Positions 1-8,811 of a DNA stretch of 46,076 nt are shown piece after piece. The DNA lies in the NCBI GenBank assembly GCA_964649005.1, contig CAZYMD010000006.1, positions 1-46,076 of the forward strand. Reading direction: 5' to 3'. The notes under the pieces are model-generated. The model saw nothing but the letters and a program-made list of their open reading frames with translations, searched no databases and had not been told where the DNA came from. The position numbers and the translations under genes were made by a program. The stretch comes from CAZGMJ01 sp964649005. GTDB lineage: Bacteria; Planctomycetota; Phycisphaerae; Sedimentisphaerales; Anaerobacaceae. The number at the start of each line of letters is the position of its first letter. Positions within the stretch are counted from its first letter, which is position 1.

Positions 1-239
1 CTGCGACACTATCGACATCCCATAAAGGCTACGGCGAGATCCGCTGGCTTAGCCTTATTAAGAAGAACTGATTGTGCGAGCTGATGCTGTGGCTAGATTG
101 CAGAGGATTGCGGGCAATATGTGTTTGCGTAAGTTTAGGAGTGCATTTCAAAGGACGATGTGCGTCACGCGTGGTTGTTTGTGCACACCTGCATACTGAG
201 TGTTGATTTTGGACGTATCACGGGGCTTTCTGAAAGAAC

Positions 240-309
240 TGGGGAACGAGGATTCGAACCTCGACTAACTGATCCAGAGTCAGTCGTGCTACCGTTACAC
301 TATTCCCCA
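240..309 (-). tRNA. tRNA-Gln (anticodon CUG)
   Basis: The minus strand folds into a complete 70-nt cloverleaf. The 7-bp acceptor stem pairs TGGGGAA with TTCCCCA. The D arm is GTGT/GCAC with an AACGGTA loop, the anticodon arm is ACTGA/TCAGT around loop CTCTGGA, and the T arm is CGAGG/CCTCG around TTCGAAT. The loop places CTG at positions 34-36, which reads glutamine codon CAG. CCA is not encoded. No other tRNA lies nearby. Confidence 0.96.
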
Positions 310-360
310 ATTATCTTCCGAACTCGGACTGAGCACAGAAGTTTGATTCATTTCTATCGG

Positions 361-948
361 CTAATCTGCACCGGGCAAATCAAAACGTTCGAGTAATTTC
401 CACCCCGCGGGTAGAAGCATTGCGGCCAGGAGTGCCTTTAGAATATCGCCCACAACGAACGGGTATAAACCTGCGATCAAGGCCTGTTTTGCACCAACTA
501 AGCAGGAAAGCCAGCCAACACCAAAGAGATAGATTACGGAGGAGCCAATCAGCATAGCCAGGAAGGTTGTTAAGAATCGCCTATCCCAGCCTTTCTTTGC
601 GAGCAGGCCGACGATATAGGCCGCGGCGATGAAACCCACGAGGTAGCCCCCTGTTGGGCCAAGAAAAACAACCAGGCCAGCTTTGCCCTGAGCGAAAACG
701 GGCAATCCCATAGCCCCTTCCACCAGATAAGCCAACACGCAAATCGCACCACGCTTCGGTCCCAACAAAGCACCTATCAGCAACACTGCAAATGTCTGAG
801 CGGAAATCGGTACGGGAAAGCCTATTGCAAGCTGAGCGCTCAAGGCCAGCAGCAGCGAGCCCGATACAATCAGCGCTGCATCGTAAAAACGCGCCATAAC
901 CTTGGCCCGCGGCCTCCAAAGCTCAGCTATAGTAACATTTGCATACAT
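361..948 (-). CDS. bioY: BioY biotin transporter, S component
   Basis: Substrate-binding membrane protein of an energy-coupling-factor biotin importer. About 195 residues, the usual BioY length, with roughly six hydrophobic segments. The family signature is clear: SAQTFAVLL, GALLGPKRG, a GLPVFAQGKAG stretch, then GPTGGYLVGF. The ATG at 948 is preferred; an in-frame TTG at 963 is an alternative. No bioM/bioN ATPase or T-component gene is beside it, so it either works alone or shares a general ECF module encoded elsewhere. It implies that the cell takes up biotin. Identification is firm; the start is less so. Confidence 0.93.
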   Translation of the reverse strand: MYANVTIAELWRPRAKVMARFYDAALIVSGSLLLALSAQLAIGFPVPISAQTFAVLLIGALLGPKRGAICVLAYLVEGAMGLPVFAQGKAGLVVFLGPTGGYLVGFIAAAYIVGLLAKKGWDRRFLTTFLAMLIGSSVIYLFGVGWLSCLVGAKQALIAGLYPFVVGDILKALLAAMLLPAGWKLLERFDLPGAD

Positions 949-1249
949 GGCGATATCGTCCAAACGAAAAAACTAATGCCTAAACCGCATAAAGTACGAT
1001 GAAGAACGGCATATAATGGCTGGGATTATATCGTTCGACTGGCGAGACGTCAACTGCATCGGGCCAAGTTCACGAAATTACCTGCTGGAGAGCAGCTATA
1101 CCAATGGCTGAGGCGAAGTGAGTCGGGAATTGGGAAGTCAAGAGATTATGCAACATTTAGCTGCACATACGGCATGAGGGGATGTTGGAGTTTGAGTTAT
1201 TAAGCCAATGATCGGCTATTATATGCGCCTCTATGTAGCTGTGACGCTG
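949..1249. other. intergenic, no feature recognised
   Basis: About 300 bp between bioY and the PilZ gene, both on the minus strand, so this stretch lies upstream of bioY. I see no credible open frame, RNA gene or strong hairpin in it. A bioY promoter is presumably here, but no convincing -35/-10 pair stands out, nor a clear biotin-repressor operator. Confidence 0.5.
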
Positions 1250-1639
1250 TTATACGGCAGCTTGTGCTTCCTGCTCAACATCGACCTGCTCGCCGGGCTT
1301 GAAAGGCAGCGGTTCGGCGAATTGCACCGCTATGCGGTACAGGTATCCATTCGTGGATTCCACGCGGCATACGTGGCCTGAACGTACGAAATCGGCCATA
1401 TCAAACGAGTTGTCCGGGCCATATTGAGGGATGCTGAAACGCGCTGTTATGTGTTGACCGAGATGAGGACGCGCGTCATCGGCGTAGCATGTGAAAGCGG
1501 CGCCTCCGCTGGATACGTCCACCATCTGTCCCTGGGACAGTGCCCCATCGAAGTTCTCCGCATACCAAATTGGCCAGCAATATCGCAGCCTTTTCTCTAT
1601 TCTTCTCTCGTGACTGTCTTCCATTTTCACATATCCCAT
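1250..1639 (-). CDS. PilZ-domain protein
   Basis: A 129-residue single-domain protein. It has the two PilZ signatures in order: an arginine-rich ERRIEKRLRY segment at about residues 11-20 and DVSSGGA near residue 41, matching the RxxxR and [D/N]xSxxG motifs that bind cyclic di-GMP in this family. The rest is the short beta-barrel typical of PilZ. There is no signal peptide or membrane segment, so it is probably a cytoplasmic c-di-GMP receptor. A second ATG at 1624 is an equally possible start. It stands alone, with no adjacent motility or cellulose genes to reveal its target. Confidence 0.85.
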   Translation of the reverse strand: MGYVKMEDSHERRIEKRLRYCWPIWYAENFDGALSQGQMVDVSSGGAAFTCYADDARPHLGQHITARFSIPQYGPDNSFDMADFVRSGHVCRVESTNGYLYRIAVQFAEPLPFKPGEQVDVEQEAQAAV

Positions 1640-1824
1640 AAATAGCCGTTATTTAGTGCTGATTGCCTCTAAATCGGCGGTTGGAGCGGGCGACTTAACG
1701 GACGAACACAGCAACTAATGCCTCAAGCCATACGAATGGGATTATTGGGCGGTTTTGGGGTGTAGAAGGGGCGCGGGGTGTCACTCTTTTCTTCGCGATC
1801 TCTATTTTTTTTGCGGGGATATTC

Positions 1825-3252
1825 CTATAACTTCTCTTCTATGTCGCGAACGAGATGGGCAAACTGGCTACCTCGCTGCTGGANNNNNNNNNNGAACTCT
1901 TGGCCGCGCTGCTGAAAATTGTCAAACATGTCGTAGCTTGCACAGGCGGGACTCAGCAGGACAACATCGCCCGGATCAGCGAGAATGCTCGCTGCTTTGA
2001 CTGCGTCAGACAAAGAGGCGACAGTCTCGACAAGGATTCTATTTGCGGCATTTGCTTGACCTGCGGCTATTGCCTGTGCGATTTTGGACGAGGTCTGGCC
2101 CATCAGAACGACAGCTTTGGCGCGGTCCGCAATTCGCCCGCCCAGTTCATCGAAAGGGAGCTTCTTGTCGTAACCGCCAGCGATGAGGACTATGGGTTCC
2201 TCGAAAGCTTCCAATGCAGCAATCGTGCTTGGTGGAGTCGTGGCTATAGAGTCGTTATACCAGCGGATGCCACGGACCCCCCTGACGAATTCGAGCCTGT
2301 GAGGCAGGCCCTTGAAATCGGGCAGAGCATCCCCAATCAGGCTGTCTGGGACGTTGAAATGCCTTAAAACAGCCATTGCGGCTGCCAGATTCGAAAGATT
2401 CGCCGGGCCGGGTAGCATAAAAACGCTGCTCAACTGTTCCGGCACATCCGCTCTGGAGTAGCTGATGCAGATTCGATTTGAGTCTTTAGAATATCGAGCG
2501 CACCATTGTGCTGCTATCTCGTCCTCGCTGTTGAAGATGGAAACAGGGGGCAAGCCGGTACGGGAACGCTGAAATTTGAAGATGTTTTCCTTGGCTGCGC
2601 AGTAACACTCGAAAGTGCCATGGCGATCCAAGTGGTTCGGTGTAAGGTTCGTCAGGAGAGCTACGTGCGGCGCCTGCTCGATTTGGGCGAGCTGCTCAAG
2701 CTGAAAGCTGGAAAGTTCAAGCACTACCAAATCTTCGGCAGCTATCTGATCGAGTGTTGTTAATAGCGGCCTGTTGCCGATATTTCCGCCAAGCCAGACT
2801 CGGCCATACTTAGTAGCAAGCTGTTCCTCCTGGCTCTTCTTTTCGAGCAGATGGGCTGTTAGAGCCGTAGTCGTACTTTTTCCGTTTGCGCCGGTTATAC
2901 CGATTATGGTAGCTGGGCAAAGTTCGAAGAAGATATTGACCTGGGATGTAACTAATGCGCCATTGAGGCGAGCGATCTTGAGAAATTCATTGTCGGGTGG
3001 TACTGCGGGATTGGCAACGACAACATCAGCCCATTCGAAATCGGAGTTTTTGTGGGTGCCGAGCGAGAGCTCGATATCGCCAATCTCTCGAAGCCTGCTT
3101 AGAGAGTCCCGTAGCTTTTCGGCGGGAGCCATGTCGGTCACTCTGACGTTTGCACCAGCCTGATGTGCAAACGCCGCCGCGTCAAGGCCGCCGCCGAAGC
3201 GGCCCAGACCCATTACGAGGACTTTTTTATCCGAGAAGTAATTCTTATCCAT
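1825..3252 (-). CDS. murD: UDP-N-acetylmuramoylalanine--D-glutamate ligase (interrupted by assembly gap)
   Basis: Cytoplasmic Mur ligase that adds D-glutamate to UDP-MurNAc-L-Ala in peptidoglycan synthesis. Visible landmarks: N-terminal Rossmann-like VLVMGLGRFGGG, the ATP loop TGANGKSTTT, NLTPNHLDRHG, PHRLEFVRG, WYNDSIATTP, and the C-terminal SPACASYDMFDNF. The start at 3252 (MDKNYF) is chosen because the family begins just before the dinucleotide-fold strand; an in-frame ATG at 3294 would add 14 atypical residues. Ten N at 1884-1893 fall in the last 25 codons, and the QQRG..F motif appears on both sides of the gap although the family has it once, so the C-terminus as written is too long and probably a misjoin. 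Confidence 0.93.
   Translation of the reverse strand: MDKNYFSDKKVLVMGLGRFGGGLDAAAFAHQAGANVRVTDMAPAEKLRDSLSRLREIGDIELSLGTHKNSDFEWADVVVANPAVPPDNEFLKIARLNGALVTSQVNIFFELCPATIIGITGANGKSTTTALTAHLLEKKSQEEQLATKYGRVWLGGNIGNRPLLTTLDQIAAEDLVVLELSSFQLEQLAQIEQAPHVALLTNLTPNHLDRHGTFECYCAAKENIFKFQRSRTGLPPVSIFNSEDEIAAQWCARYSKDSNRICISYSRADVPEQLSSVFMLPGPANLSNLAAAMAVLRHFNVPDSLIGDALPDFKGLPHRLEFVRGVRGIRWYNDSIATTPPSTIAALEAFEEPIVLIAGGYDKKLPFDELGGRIADRAKAVVLMGQTSSKIAQAIAAGQANAANRILVETVASLSDAVKAASILADPGDVVLLSPACASYDMFDNFQQRGQEFXXXXQQRGSQFAHLVRDIEEKL
1884..1893. other. assembly gap (10 N)
   Basis: Ten consecutive N inside the 3' end of murD. The 21-nt stretches at 1861-1881 and 1894-1914 are imperfect copies (14 of 21 identical) that both encode QQRG-x-x-F on the minus strand, so the contig ends probably overlap rather than being separated by missing sequence. 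Confidence 0.97.
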
Positions 3253-3424
3253 ATTCAGCCAAGCCCTGCCAAATCCAGTCAACCATAAAGCCATTGTGCA
3301 CTACAGGATATCAGCAATCAATATGCTGTGCATCCGCGAATGGGAGCAGTAGTAATCTAAGTCGGAAGACAAGAAACGGCAAGTATAAACACATGAGTTT
3401 GGAATCAACAATATCCGCCAGATT

Positions 3425-4201
3425 TTACGGCCTGAGCCCACTGTATATATGGGCTACGCCAAAGGTGAGACTATCGGCTTTGATAGCGGTAAAACCTGTT
3501 TCCTGCATGAGTTGGCAGAATCGTTCAGGGCGGTGAAAAGACTCTATAGAACTGTCCAAATACCGATAGGCGCGTCTGTCGCCTGATATCATGCGGCCGA
3601 TCAGGGGCACGAGATGACGTAAATAAAACATGTAAAGATGCTTTACAATCCAATTTGCCGGCATCGAGAACTCCAGTATCAGGACGATCCCTTTTGGCTT
3701 TAGAATCCTGGCCATTTCCCGCAAAGTTGCTCGAACATCTGTTGTATTTCTGATTCCAAAGGCCATCGTAACGGCATCGAAGCTGTCGGCAGGCAGGCCT
3801 GTTTGTGAGGCATCACCGGCTATAAGCTCCACCTTTTCAGCGTCTATACCCTGCTTATGCAGCTTATGTCGGCATACGTTCAGCATGCTCTCGGATAGAT
3901 CGAGGCCGACGGCCCGTTCAATCGCATCGTTAGTGCGGAGCAACTCAATCAACACGTCTCCTGTGCCTGTAGCCAAATCTATGATGTTGTTCGATTCTTC
4001 CGCAATCAGGAGTCGGGCAAGTTTGCGCCGCCACAGGATATCCCGGCCAAAGGACAGCAGATGGTTGAGCAGGTCGTATTTTGGCGCTATACGATCGAAC
4101 ATCGCGCGGACATCATCGGACGAGATTCGCACTTCCGCTCTCGATGTGGAAGGAGATTGATGCGCCATTGGATTTTGTGCAGCCACGAGCCTTTTCGACA
4201 T
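3425..4201 (-). CDS. menG: UbiE/MenG-type quinone C-methyltransferase
   Basis: SAM-dependent methyltransferase for the C-methylation step of menaquinone or ubiquinone synthesis. It has the family hallmarks in order: FDRIAPKYDLLNHLLSFG, the SAM-binding DLATGTGDV, acidic GLDLSESML, VTMAFGIRN, LILEFSMP, and a C-terminal segment with YRYLDSSIESF. About 258 residues from the ATG at 4201, or 247 from the ATG at 4168; neither has a strong ribosome site. It lies between pyrF and murD on the same strand with short gaps and may be cotranscribed with them. An anaerobic-type planctomycete would most likely use it for menaquinone, but the sequence alone does not separate the two quinones. Confidence 0.9.
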   Translation of the reverse strand: MSKRLVAAQNPMAHQSPSTSRAEVRISSDDVRAMFDRIAPKYDLLNHLLSFGRDILWRRKLARLLIAEESNNIIDLATGTGDVLIELLRTNDAIERAVGLDLSESMLNVCRHKLHKQGIDAEKVELIAGDASQTGLPADSFDAVTMAFGIRNTTDVRATLREMARILKPKGIVLILEFSMPANWIVKHLYMFYLRHLVPLIGRMISGDRRAYRYLDSSIESFHRPERFCQLMQETGFTAIKADSLTFGVAHIYSGLRP

Positions 4202-4285
4202 TCAGGACCAAAACTTCTGGCAGTCATGTCCAACTCAAAACAGCATTTACTGCGATACAGGCAGTCTCCGCTTGTGAAAACGATC

Positions 4286-5236
4286 TTAGAGCTTGCTGTG
4301 CATCGCCTTTGACAAATCGACCTTGGCGTCGATTACAGCCTGCTCGATGGCTCTTTTCCAGTCATCTCCGAACTTTTCCTTGTGCTGTGGTTTTTCGTAG
4401 GCATAGATTATCGAACGGGATGCGTTAATCAAAGCGCCTGTTCCATCGGGCTTGCAGAACCTCACACAATCCTCGCCGGAAGCTCCCTGAGAACCATAAC
4501 CAGGAACAAGGAACCATATTTTATCGTACTTCTTTCTAAGCGCAGCGGTAACATCAGGTGCAGTTCCAGCTACCACCATACCTACGTTGCTATAACCTCT
4601 TTCGCCGATAACTCCAGGCGATTCGGCAATCTCGGCTACTATCTCGGCCACGTTTTCATAGACGCGCAGCCCCTGCGCATCGACAACATCCTGGATGGCG
4701 GCGGCAGAAGGATTGCTCGTGCGAACCAGGACGAAAACGCCCTTGCCCTGTTTGGTCGCAACATCGGCAAAAGGCTCGATTCCGTCTTTTCCGATGTAGC
4801 CGTTGATCGTGATGGCATCGGGCGTGAGCGTATCCTCAAAACCTATAAGCTCGGAATTCTCCAAATGGGCCGATGCATAGAATTCGGCAGTGTGCCCGAT
4901 ATCGCCCCGTTTGACATCGCCGATGACCTCAAGGCCAAGGTCATCTGCCTCACTGATCAATGCATAGTACGTTTCGATGCCCTCCCAGAGGTACTTCTCG
5001 AAGAACGCAATATTCATCTTCACAGCAGGCACCATCGGGGCGACAATACGCATCACCTGCGTACAGAAATCGAAGATCGCATCTACGGCAGCGGCGGCGT
5101 CAGACTCGTCGTTCATCGCTCGATGGTTTCTTATCTCCGCGGGCAGCCTGCTGTAGACAGGGTCCAGACCGACAATCAAGGCCGTCTTTTTATTCTCAAC
5201 CGCCTCGCACAAACGATCGGCAAAATGGTTCGCCAT
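4286..5236 (-). CDS. pyrF: orotidine-5'-phosphate decarboxylase, long (type 2) form
   Basis: Catalyses the last step of de novo UMP synthesis. At 316 residues it belongs to the longer PyrF subfamily, not the roughly 230-residue E. coli type. Diagnostic pieces: VGLDPVYSRLP near the N-terminus, VKMNIAFFEKY, the catalytic GDVKRGDIGHTAEFYA with the conserved Asp-Lys-Asp pattern, VLVRTSNPSA, VVAGTAPD and the phosphate-binding FLVPGYGSQGAS. The ATG at 5236 is preceded by an AAGGAAAGG-like purine stretch. It is the first gene of the minus-strand pyrF-menG-murD group and is divergent from the membrane protein at 5396. Confidence 0.95.
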   Translation of the reverse strand: MANHFADRLCEAVENKKTALIVGLDPVYSRLPAEIRNHRAMNDESDAAAAVDAIFDFCTQVMRIVAPMVPAVKMNIAFFEKYLWEGIETYYALISEADDLGLEVIGDVKRGDIGHTAEFYASAHLENSELIGFEDTLTPDAITINGYIGKDGIEPFADVATKQGKGVFVLVRTSNPSAAAIQDVVDAQGLRVYENVAEIVAEIAESPGVIGERGYSNVGMVVAGTAPDVTAALRKKYDKIWFLVPGYGSQGASGEDCVRFCKPDGTGALINASRSIIYAYEKPQHKEKFGDDWKRAIEQAVIDAKVDLSKAMHSKL

Positions 5237-5382
5237 TACTCGATTAACCTACCTTTCCTTTTGAGAGAAACACGACTCTCAAACACCCGGCGCGACATAA
5301 ACGCCGGCTGATATCATCCAAATAATAGGTACTCTAAATACAACAGGCCGGGAAAAGCCTTTCGTCATAAATCCCAGAACAC

Positions 5383-5388
5383 TATAAT
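5383..5388 (+). promoter_or_regulatory. candidate -10 box for a leaderless transcript
   Basis: Perfect TATAAT whose 3' end is eight bases before the ATG at 5396, which would put the transcription start at the start codon. No Shine-Dalgarno sequence precedes that ATG. The -35 region is weak (near tttcgt). Confidence 0.35.
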
Positions 5389-5395
5389 CCGGCTG

Positions 5396-6121
5396 ATGAA
5401 TTCCGGCAAGACAGAAATCGTAAATACGAAAATAGATTCCGGCAAGCCCAAAAGGAGCAGGCTCCGAAAGCTGGCCTACTGGCTCTTCATAGATATATCT
5501 GTAGCGGTGCTTGTTTTCGCCCTTCTGCTGCATCGCCCAGGGCGCTACAGGCCTACTTCCCCGGGTAAAAGCCGTCATGGCCAGGTGCATCCCTATATTA
5601 CGCATCTTTCGTCGGAATTCTATAACGGCACACAAAAAGGCTTGCCTTTCGAGATCGTTGTAGAGCAGGACAAGATCAACGAAGCGGTCGCCCAGGCCGA
5701 TTGGCCCAGAGAATCCCAGGGCATTCTGCTTTACGCTCCGGCGATTTTATTCGAGAACGACCTGGTGATCCTCATGGGCACAGCAGATATCGACGGTATC
5801 AAGCTCATAGTCGCTGTTGAGATCCAGCCTCAAGTCGGTGATGCCGGCGCGCCGGGACTCGGTCTCAATGTAACCAAGGTGAAAGTTGGGGCGATGAATA
5901 TCACGCCGCTGGCGAAAATGATGGCAAAGAGGATGTACGCAGAGAGAACCGCGGAAGTACAAATCGATACCGACGCCCTGCTGACCAAGATCGTCGCCTC
6001 GCTGCTGACGGGGCAGGCTTTCGATCCATTGTTCACAGCGGAAGATAAAAAGTCCCGACTGACACAAGTGACCGTCGAGCAGCAACGACTCACTCTCAAT
6101 TTCCAGCCTATACGTCGATAA
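5396..6121 (+). CDS. membrane-anchored protein of unknown function (YpmS/DUF2140-like topology)
   Basis: A 241-residue protein with a basic cytoplasmic N-terminus, one membrane segment at about residues 32-48 (WLFIDISVAVLVFALLL), and an extracytoplasmic domain. The outer domain is rich in beta-strand patterns (ILLYAPAILFENDLVILMG) and ends in VEQQRLTLNF, a pattern that loosely recalls lipid-binding YpmS/LmeA-type anchored proteins. That resemblance is by layout only, so no function is assigned. There is no ribosome site, but a TATAAT sits at leaderless distance. The next gene begins 112 bp downstream. Confidence 0.7.
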   Translation: MNSGKTEIVNTKIDSGKPKRSRLRKLAYWLFIDISVAVLVFALLLHRPGRYRPTSPGKSRHGQVHPYITHLSSEFYNGTQKGLPFEIVVEQDKINEAVAQADWPRESQGILLYAPAILFENDLVILMGTADIDGIKLIVAVEIQPQVGDAGAPGLGLNVTKVKVGAMNITPLAKMMAKRMYAERTAEVQIDTDALLTKIVASLLTGQAFDPLFTAEDKKSRLTQVTVEQQRLTLNFQPIRR

Positions 6122-6196
6122 TTAATACAAGTCTACACAGATCGCGTGTCGTTAATCATACCGGCTGAGCCATCCCAATATATCTATCCAATTCTC

Positions 6197-6226
6197 TTGA
6201 CATATAGCGCTCTACCTGGCAAGAAT
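6197..6226 (+). promoter_or_regulatory. candidate promoter for a leaderless transcript
   Basis: Consensus -35 TTGACA at 6197-6202, an 18-bp spacer, and a 4-of-6 -10 (AAGAAT) at 6221-6226. The ATG at 6234 is eight bases after the -10, the same geometry as the gene at 5396, and there is no Shine-Dalgarno sequence between. Confidence 0.4.
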
Positions 6227-6233
6227 TTAGCTT

Positions 6234-6668
6234 ATGGATGAGCCAAATTCCCACAATGCTGTTTGTGCCACGCAGGAAGTTAATCTGAGGATAGCTCAGA
6301 CCAAGCATAAGTCTCTTATCAATCGAAGACGCATACTCGTTGCAGCAATTTTTATTCTCGCTGCGCTCTGGGGTATTCGCTGTGCCTTTATAATTGATCG
6401 CCGGATTGACTTGCTTTTATCGGTGGCAATGTCCATTTGCGCTACATGGTTCTGCATTACTGACTCCCACATTCGAGGAAGACCACTGCTCCATTCCTAT
6501 TACTGGCTAATTTTCATTACCTGGTCTATATCAGTCCCCATCTATCTGGCTTTTTCAAGAGACTTCAAAAAGATCTGGCGTATCGCTCTTTATATCTTTG
6601 CCTGGGTAGCAACAGTATTTATCACATGCTTGGCCACATATCTGCTTGTATATGGTCGAACATGGTGA
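6234..6668 (+). CDS. small integral membrane protein, function unknown
   Basis: A 144-residue protein with about four hydrophobic segments: RILVAAIFILAALWGI, LLSVAMSICATWFCI, YYWLIFITWSISVPIYLAF and IALYIFAWVATVFITC. The first 30 residues are hydrophilic. No recognised family motif. It could act as a small membrane-stress or anchoring protein, but nothing shows this. The ATG at 6234 has no ribosome site, yet has a promoter placed for leaderless expression. It lies between another anchored protein and a secreted lyase, with over 100 bp on each side, so it is probably its own unit. Confidence 0.6.
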   Translation: MDEPNSHNAVCATQEVNLRIAQTKHKSLINRRRILVAAIFILAALWGIRCAFIIDRRIDLLLSVAMSICATWFCITDSHIRGRPLLHSYYWLIFITWSISVPIYLAFSRDFKKIWRIALYIFAWVATVFITCLATYLLVYGRTW

Positions 6669-6844
6669 CGATAAGATTGAGCCAAGCCCATTCCAAGAAC
6701 CACTCGACAGAAGCTTCAGTCCCTGAGCAGTGATGTGAACACCAAATGCTTTCTCTTGCAATCGGCAAGTGAGGTGTTAGTCTTTCTGTATAGACCTCAT
6801 TTAGAGCAAGGTGCTGCCGCCTTATTCGAGCAGTGATGACAAAC

Positions 6845-6850
6845 TATAAT
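6845..6850 (+). promoter_or_regulatory. candidate -10 box of the heparinase-like gene
   Basis: Perfect TATAAT 23 bases before the ATG at 6874. It leaves room for a short leader carrying AAGGA at 6860-6864. The matching -35 region (ttattc) is poor, so an activator may be needed. Confidence 0.35.
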
Positions 6851-6873
6851 AGAAGCATGAAGGAATAACTGCC

Positions 6874-8811
6874 ATGAAGAAAGCAACGAAACTCCTCCAG
6901 TTCTGTCTTTGGGTCACACTGCTGTTTGTCCTGACCTGCACCAATCTGAGCGTAACTCTCGGCGCGACGCCCGCTGAGCGTTTCGGAAAAGATCGTCTGG
7001 AGAAAATCGCAGCCATGCTGCCTGAAAAGCCACGAGGCTTTGGCGTCCCCATTACGGATAGAGGAACCTGGCAACACCTCAATGGCATAAAGTCCTTCAA
7101 GCAAGTCATCGGCCAGGCTGAGAGGCTGAATAAAGAGCCGATTCCCGATCAGCCTGACGATTTATACCTCGATTTTTCACGCACGGGCAATAGGACTCGC
7201 TGGCAGAGGGTCAGCGGGCGTCGTCGCGGCCGAATAAGTGATCTTGCCTTAGCCGAGTGCCTGGAGAACAAGGGGCGTTTTATTCCCGCCTTCGAAGATA
7301 TCATCCGCGAAATCTGCTCTGAACGCACATGGGTAATGCCCGCCCATGACAGATCGCTAACCAATTTCAAGGGAACAAGCGTCGATATCGACCTCGGCTC
7401 ATCCATGCTCGCCTGGTCCATTGCCACTGCTGATTATCTGCTGGCCGATAGGTTGAGCCCTGAAGTACGCGAGCTTATTCGCACCAACCTCGAACAGCGA
7501 ATATTCACGCCTTATACAGATATGGTGCTTGGCAAACGCGAAGTGAACTGGTGGATGAAAACGACAAACAACTGGAACGCAGTCTGCCTGGGCGGAGTCA
7601 CAGGCTCGGCCCTGGCTACTATCGAATCGCGACAGTCTCGCGCCCTTTTTGTCTACGCAGCGGAAGACTACTCGAAAAATTTTCTCAAAGGCTTCACCAA
7701 CGATGGCTACTGCTCCGAAGGCCTGGGCTACTGGAACTACGGTTTCGGCTACTATGTCACGCTCTCTGAAGCAATCAGCCAGGCTACTAATGGCAAGATC
7801 GATCTGTTGGGGGTTCTAAAGGCGCGCCAAGCTGCTACGTTCGGTGCCAAAATCGAAATCCAGAACGGCGTCTATCCCGCCTTCGCTGATTGCTCGATCA
7901 CGACCAGGCCGTCCACCCGTTTGATGTACTTCGTCAGTCGGCGCTTGGGTATGGGTCTGTCCGCCTGGGATCGGATTGATACTGTCTCGCCTGCCGGCTC
8001 GCTCTACGACAGCATGATGTATTCGTTTCCCAATTCCGCTTCGCGCAGTGAACCGGCACAGTCAAGCGACGGTGGGCCTGGCTTGCGCACCTGGTTCAAC
8101 GATGGCGGCGTGCTTATCTGTCGTCCCGCCGAAGGCTCATCCTGTCGACTGGCCGGGGCCCTTAAAGGCGGTCACAATGCCGAGCACCACAACCATAACG
8201 ACGTCGGCTCCTTCATCGTCGTTCTTGGTGACAAACCCCTGCTCATCGATCCGGGCTCGGAAGTCTACACAGCACGAACGTTCAGCAGCAAGCGGTATGA
8301 AAGCAACGTTCTGAACTCATTCGGCCATCCCGTCCCTGTTATAGCCGGCAAGCTCCAGCGAACCGGCTTGGCCGCCCGCGCACGTATTCTTAGCACATCC
8401 TTCACCGACGCCAGTGACTCGATCAGCCTCGACATCGCTTCTGCTTATGATGTTCCGCAGCTTGAAAAGCTCCACCGCACATTCACGTACAGCCGTAAAG
8501 ACGATGGTTCTCTCATAGTCAAGGATGAAGTAGCCTTCAAGGAGCCTTGCGAGTTCGGCCTCGCATTGATAACTTTCGACTCCTGGAAGAAAATCTCCGA
8601 TTCGACGCTGATTGTCTACGACCGAAACGACGCCCTCCGCATAGACATCGACGTGCCTGACTCAAGCATCGAGATCAAATCCGAAATCATTAAGGAAGAC
8701 CTCAGCACCCGCAAAGATCCAACTCGCCTCGGTATCAATCTCACGAAACCGGTGAAAAACGCCACAGTCACTATCACTATCACCCCAGCAAACGGTGGAA
8801 ATGCACCGTAA
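6874..8811 (+). CDS. heparinase II/III-like polysaccharide lyase
   Basis: Secreted enzyme of 645 residues predicted to cleave uronic-acid polysaccharides by beta-elimination. A signal peptide spans about residues 1-31 (hydrophobic FCLWVTLLFVLTC). The first half is an alpha-helical toroid with WWMKTTNNWN and YWNYGFGYY around residues 225-290. The second half is a beta-sandwich opening with GGHNAEHHNHND near residues 432-443, the histidine-rich signature of PF07940. The Tyr in the first motif and His in the second fit the family's catalytic residues. AAGGA lies at good distance before the ATG. No sulfatase or transporter partner is adjacent, so the actual substrate cannot be read from context. 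Confidence 0.85.
   Translation: MKKATKLLQFCLWVTLLFVLTCTNLSVTLGATPAERFGKDRLEKIAAMLPEKPRGFGVPITDRGTWQHLNGIKSFKQVIGQAERLNKEPIPDQPDDLYLDFSRTGNRTRWQRVSGRRRGRISDLALAECLENKGRFIPAFEDIIREICSERTWVMPAHDRSLTNFKGTSVDIDLGSSMLAWSIATADYLLADRLSPEVRELIRTNLEQRIFTPYTDMVLGKREVNWWMKTTNNWNAVCLGGVTGSALATIESRQSRALFVYAAEDYSKNFLKGFTNDGYCSEGLGYWNYGFGYYVTLSEAISQATNGKIDLLGVLKARQAATFGAKIEIQNGVYPAFADCSITTRPSTRLMYFVSRRLGMGLSAWDRIDTVSPAGSLYDSMMYSFPNSASRSEPAQSSDGGPGLRTWFNDGGVLICRPAEGSSCRLAGALKGGHNAEHHNHNDVGSFIVVLGDKPLLIDPGSEVYTARTFSSKRYESNVLNSFGHPVPVIAGKLQRTGLAARARILSTSFTDASDSISLDIASAYDVPQLEKLHRTFTYSRKDDGSLIVKDEVAFKEPCEFGLALITFDSWKKISDSTLIVYDRNDALRIDIDVPDSSIEIKSEIIKEDLSTRKDPTRLGINLTKPVKNATVTITITPANGGNAP

Noticed and set aside
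160..396. 78-codon frame over the tRNA-Gln gene
   Set aside because: It is read straight through the tRNA on the other strand; no ribosome site and no family resemblance.
4382..5311. 309-codon frame opposite pyrF
   Set aside because: Antisense shadow of a well-conserved enzyme; no recognisable protein motif.
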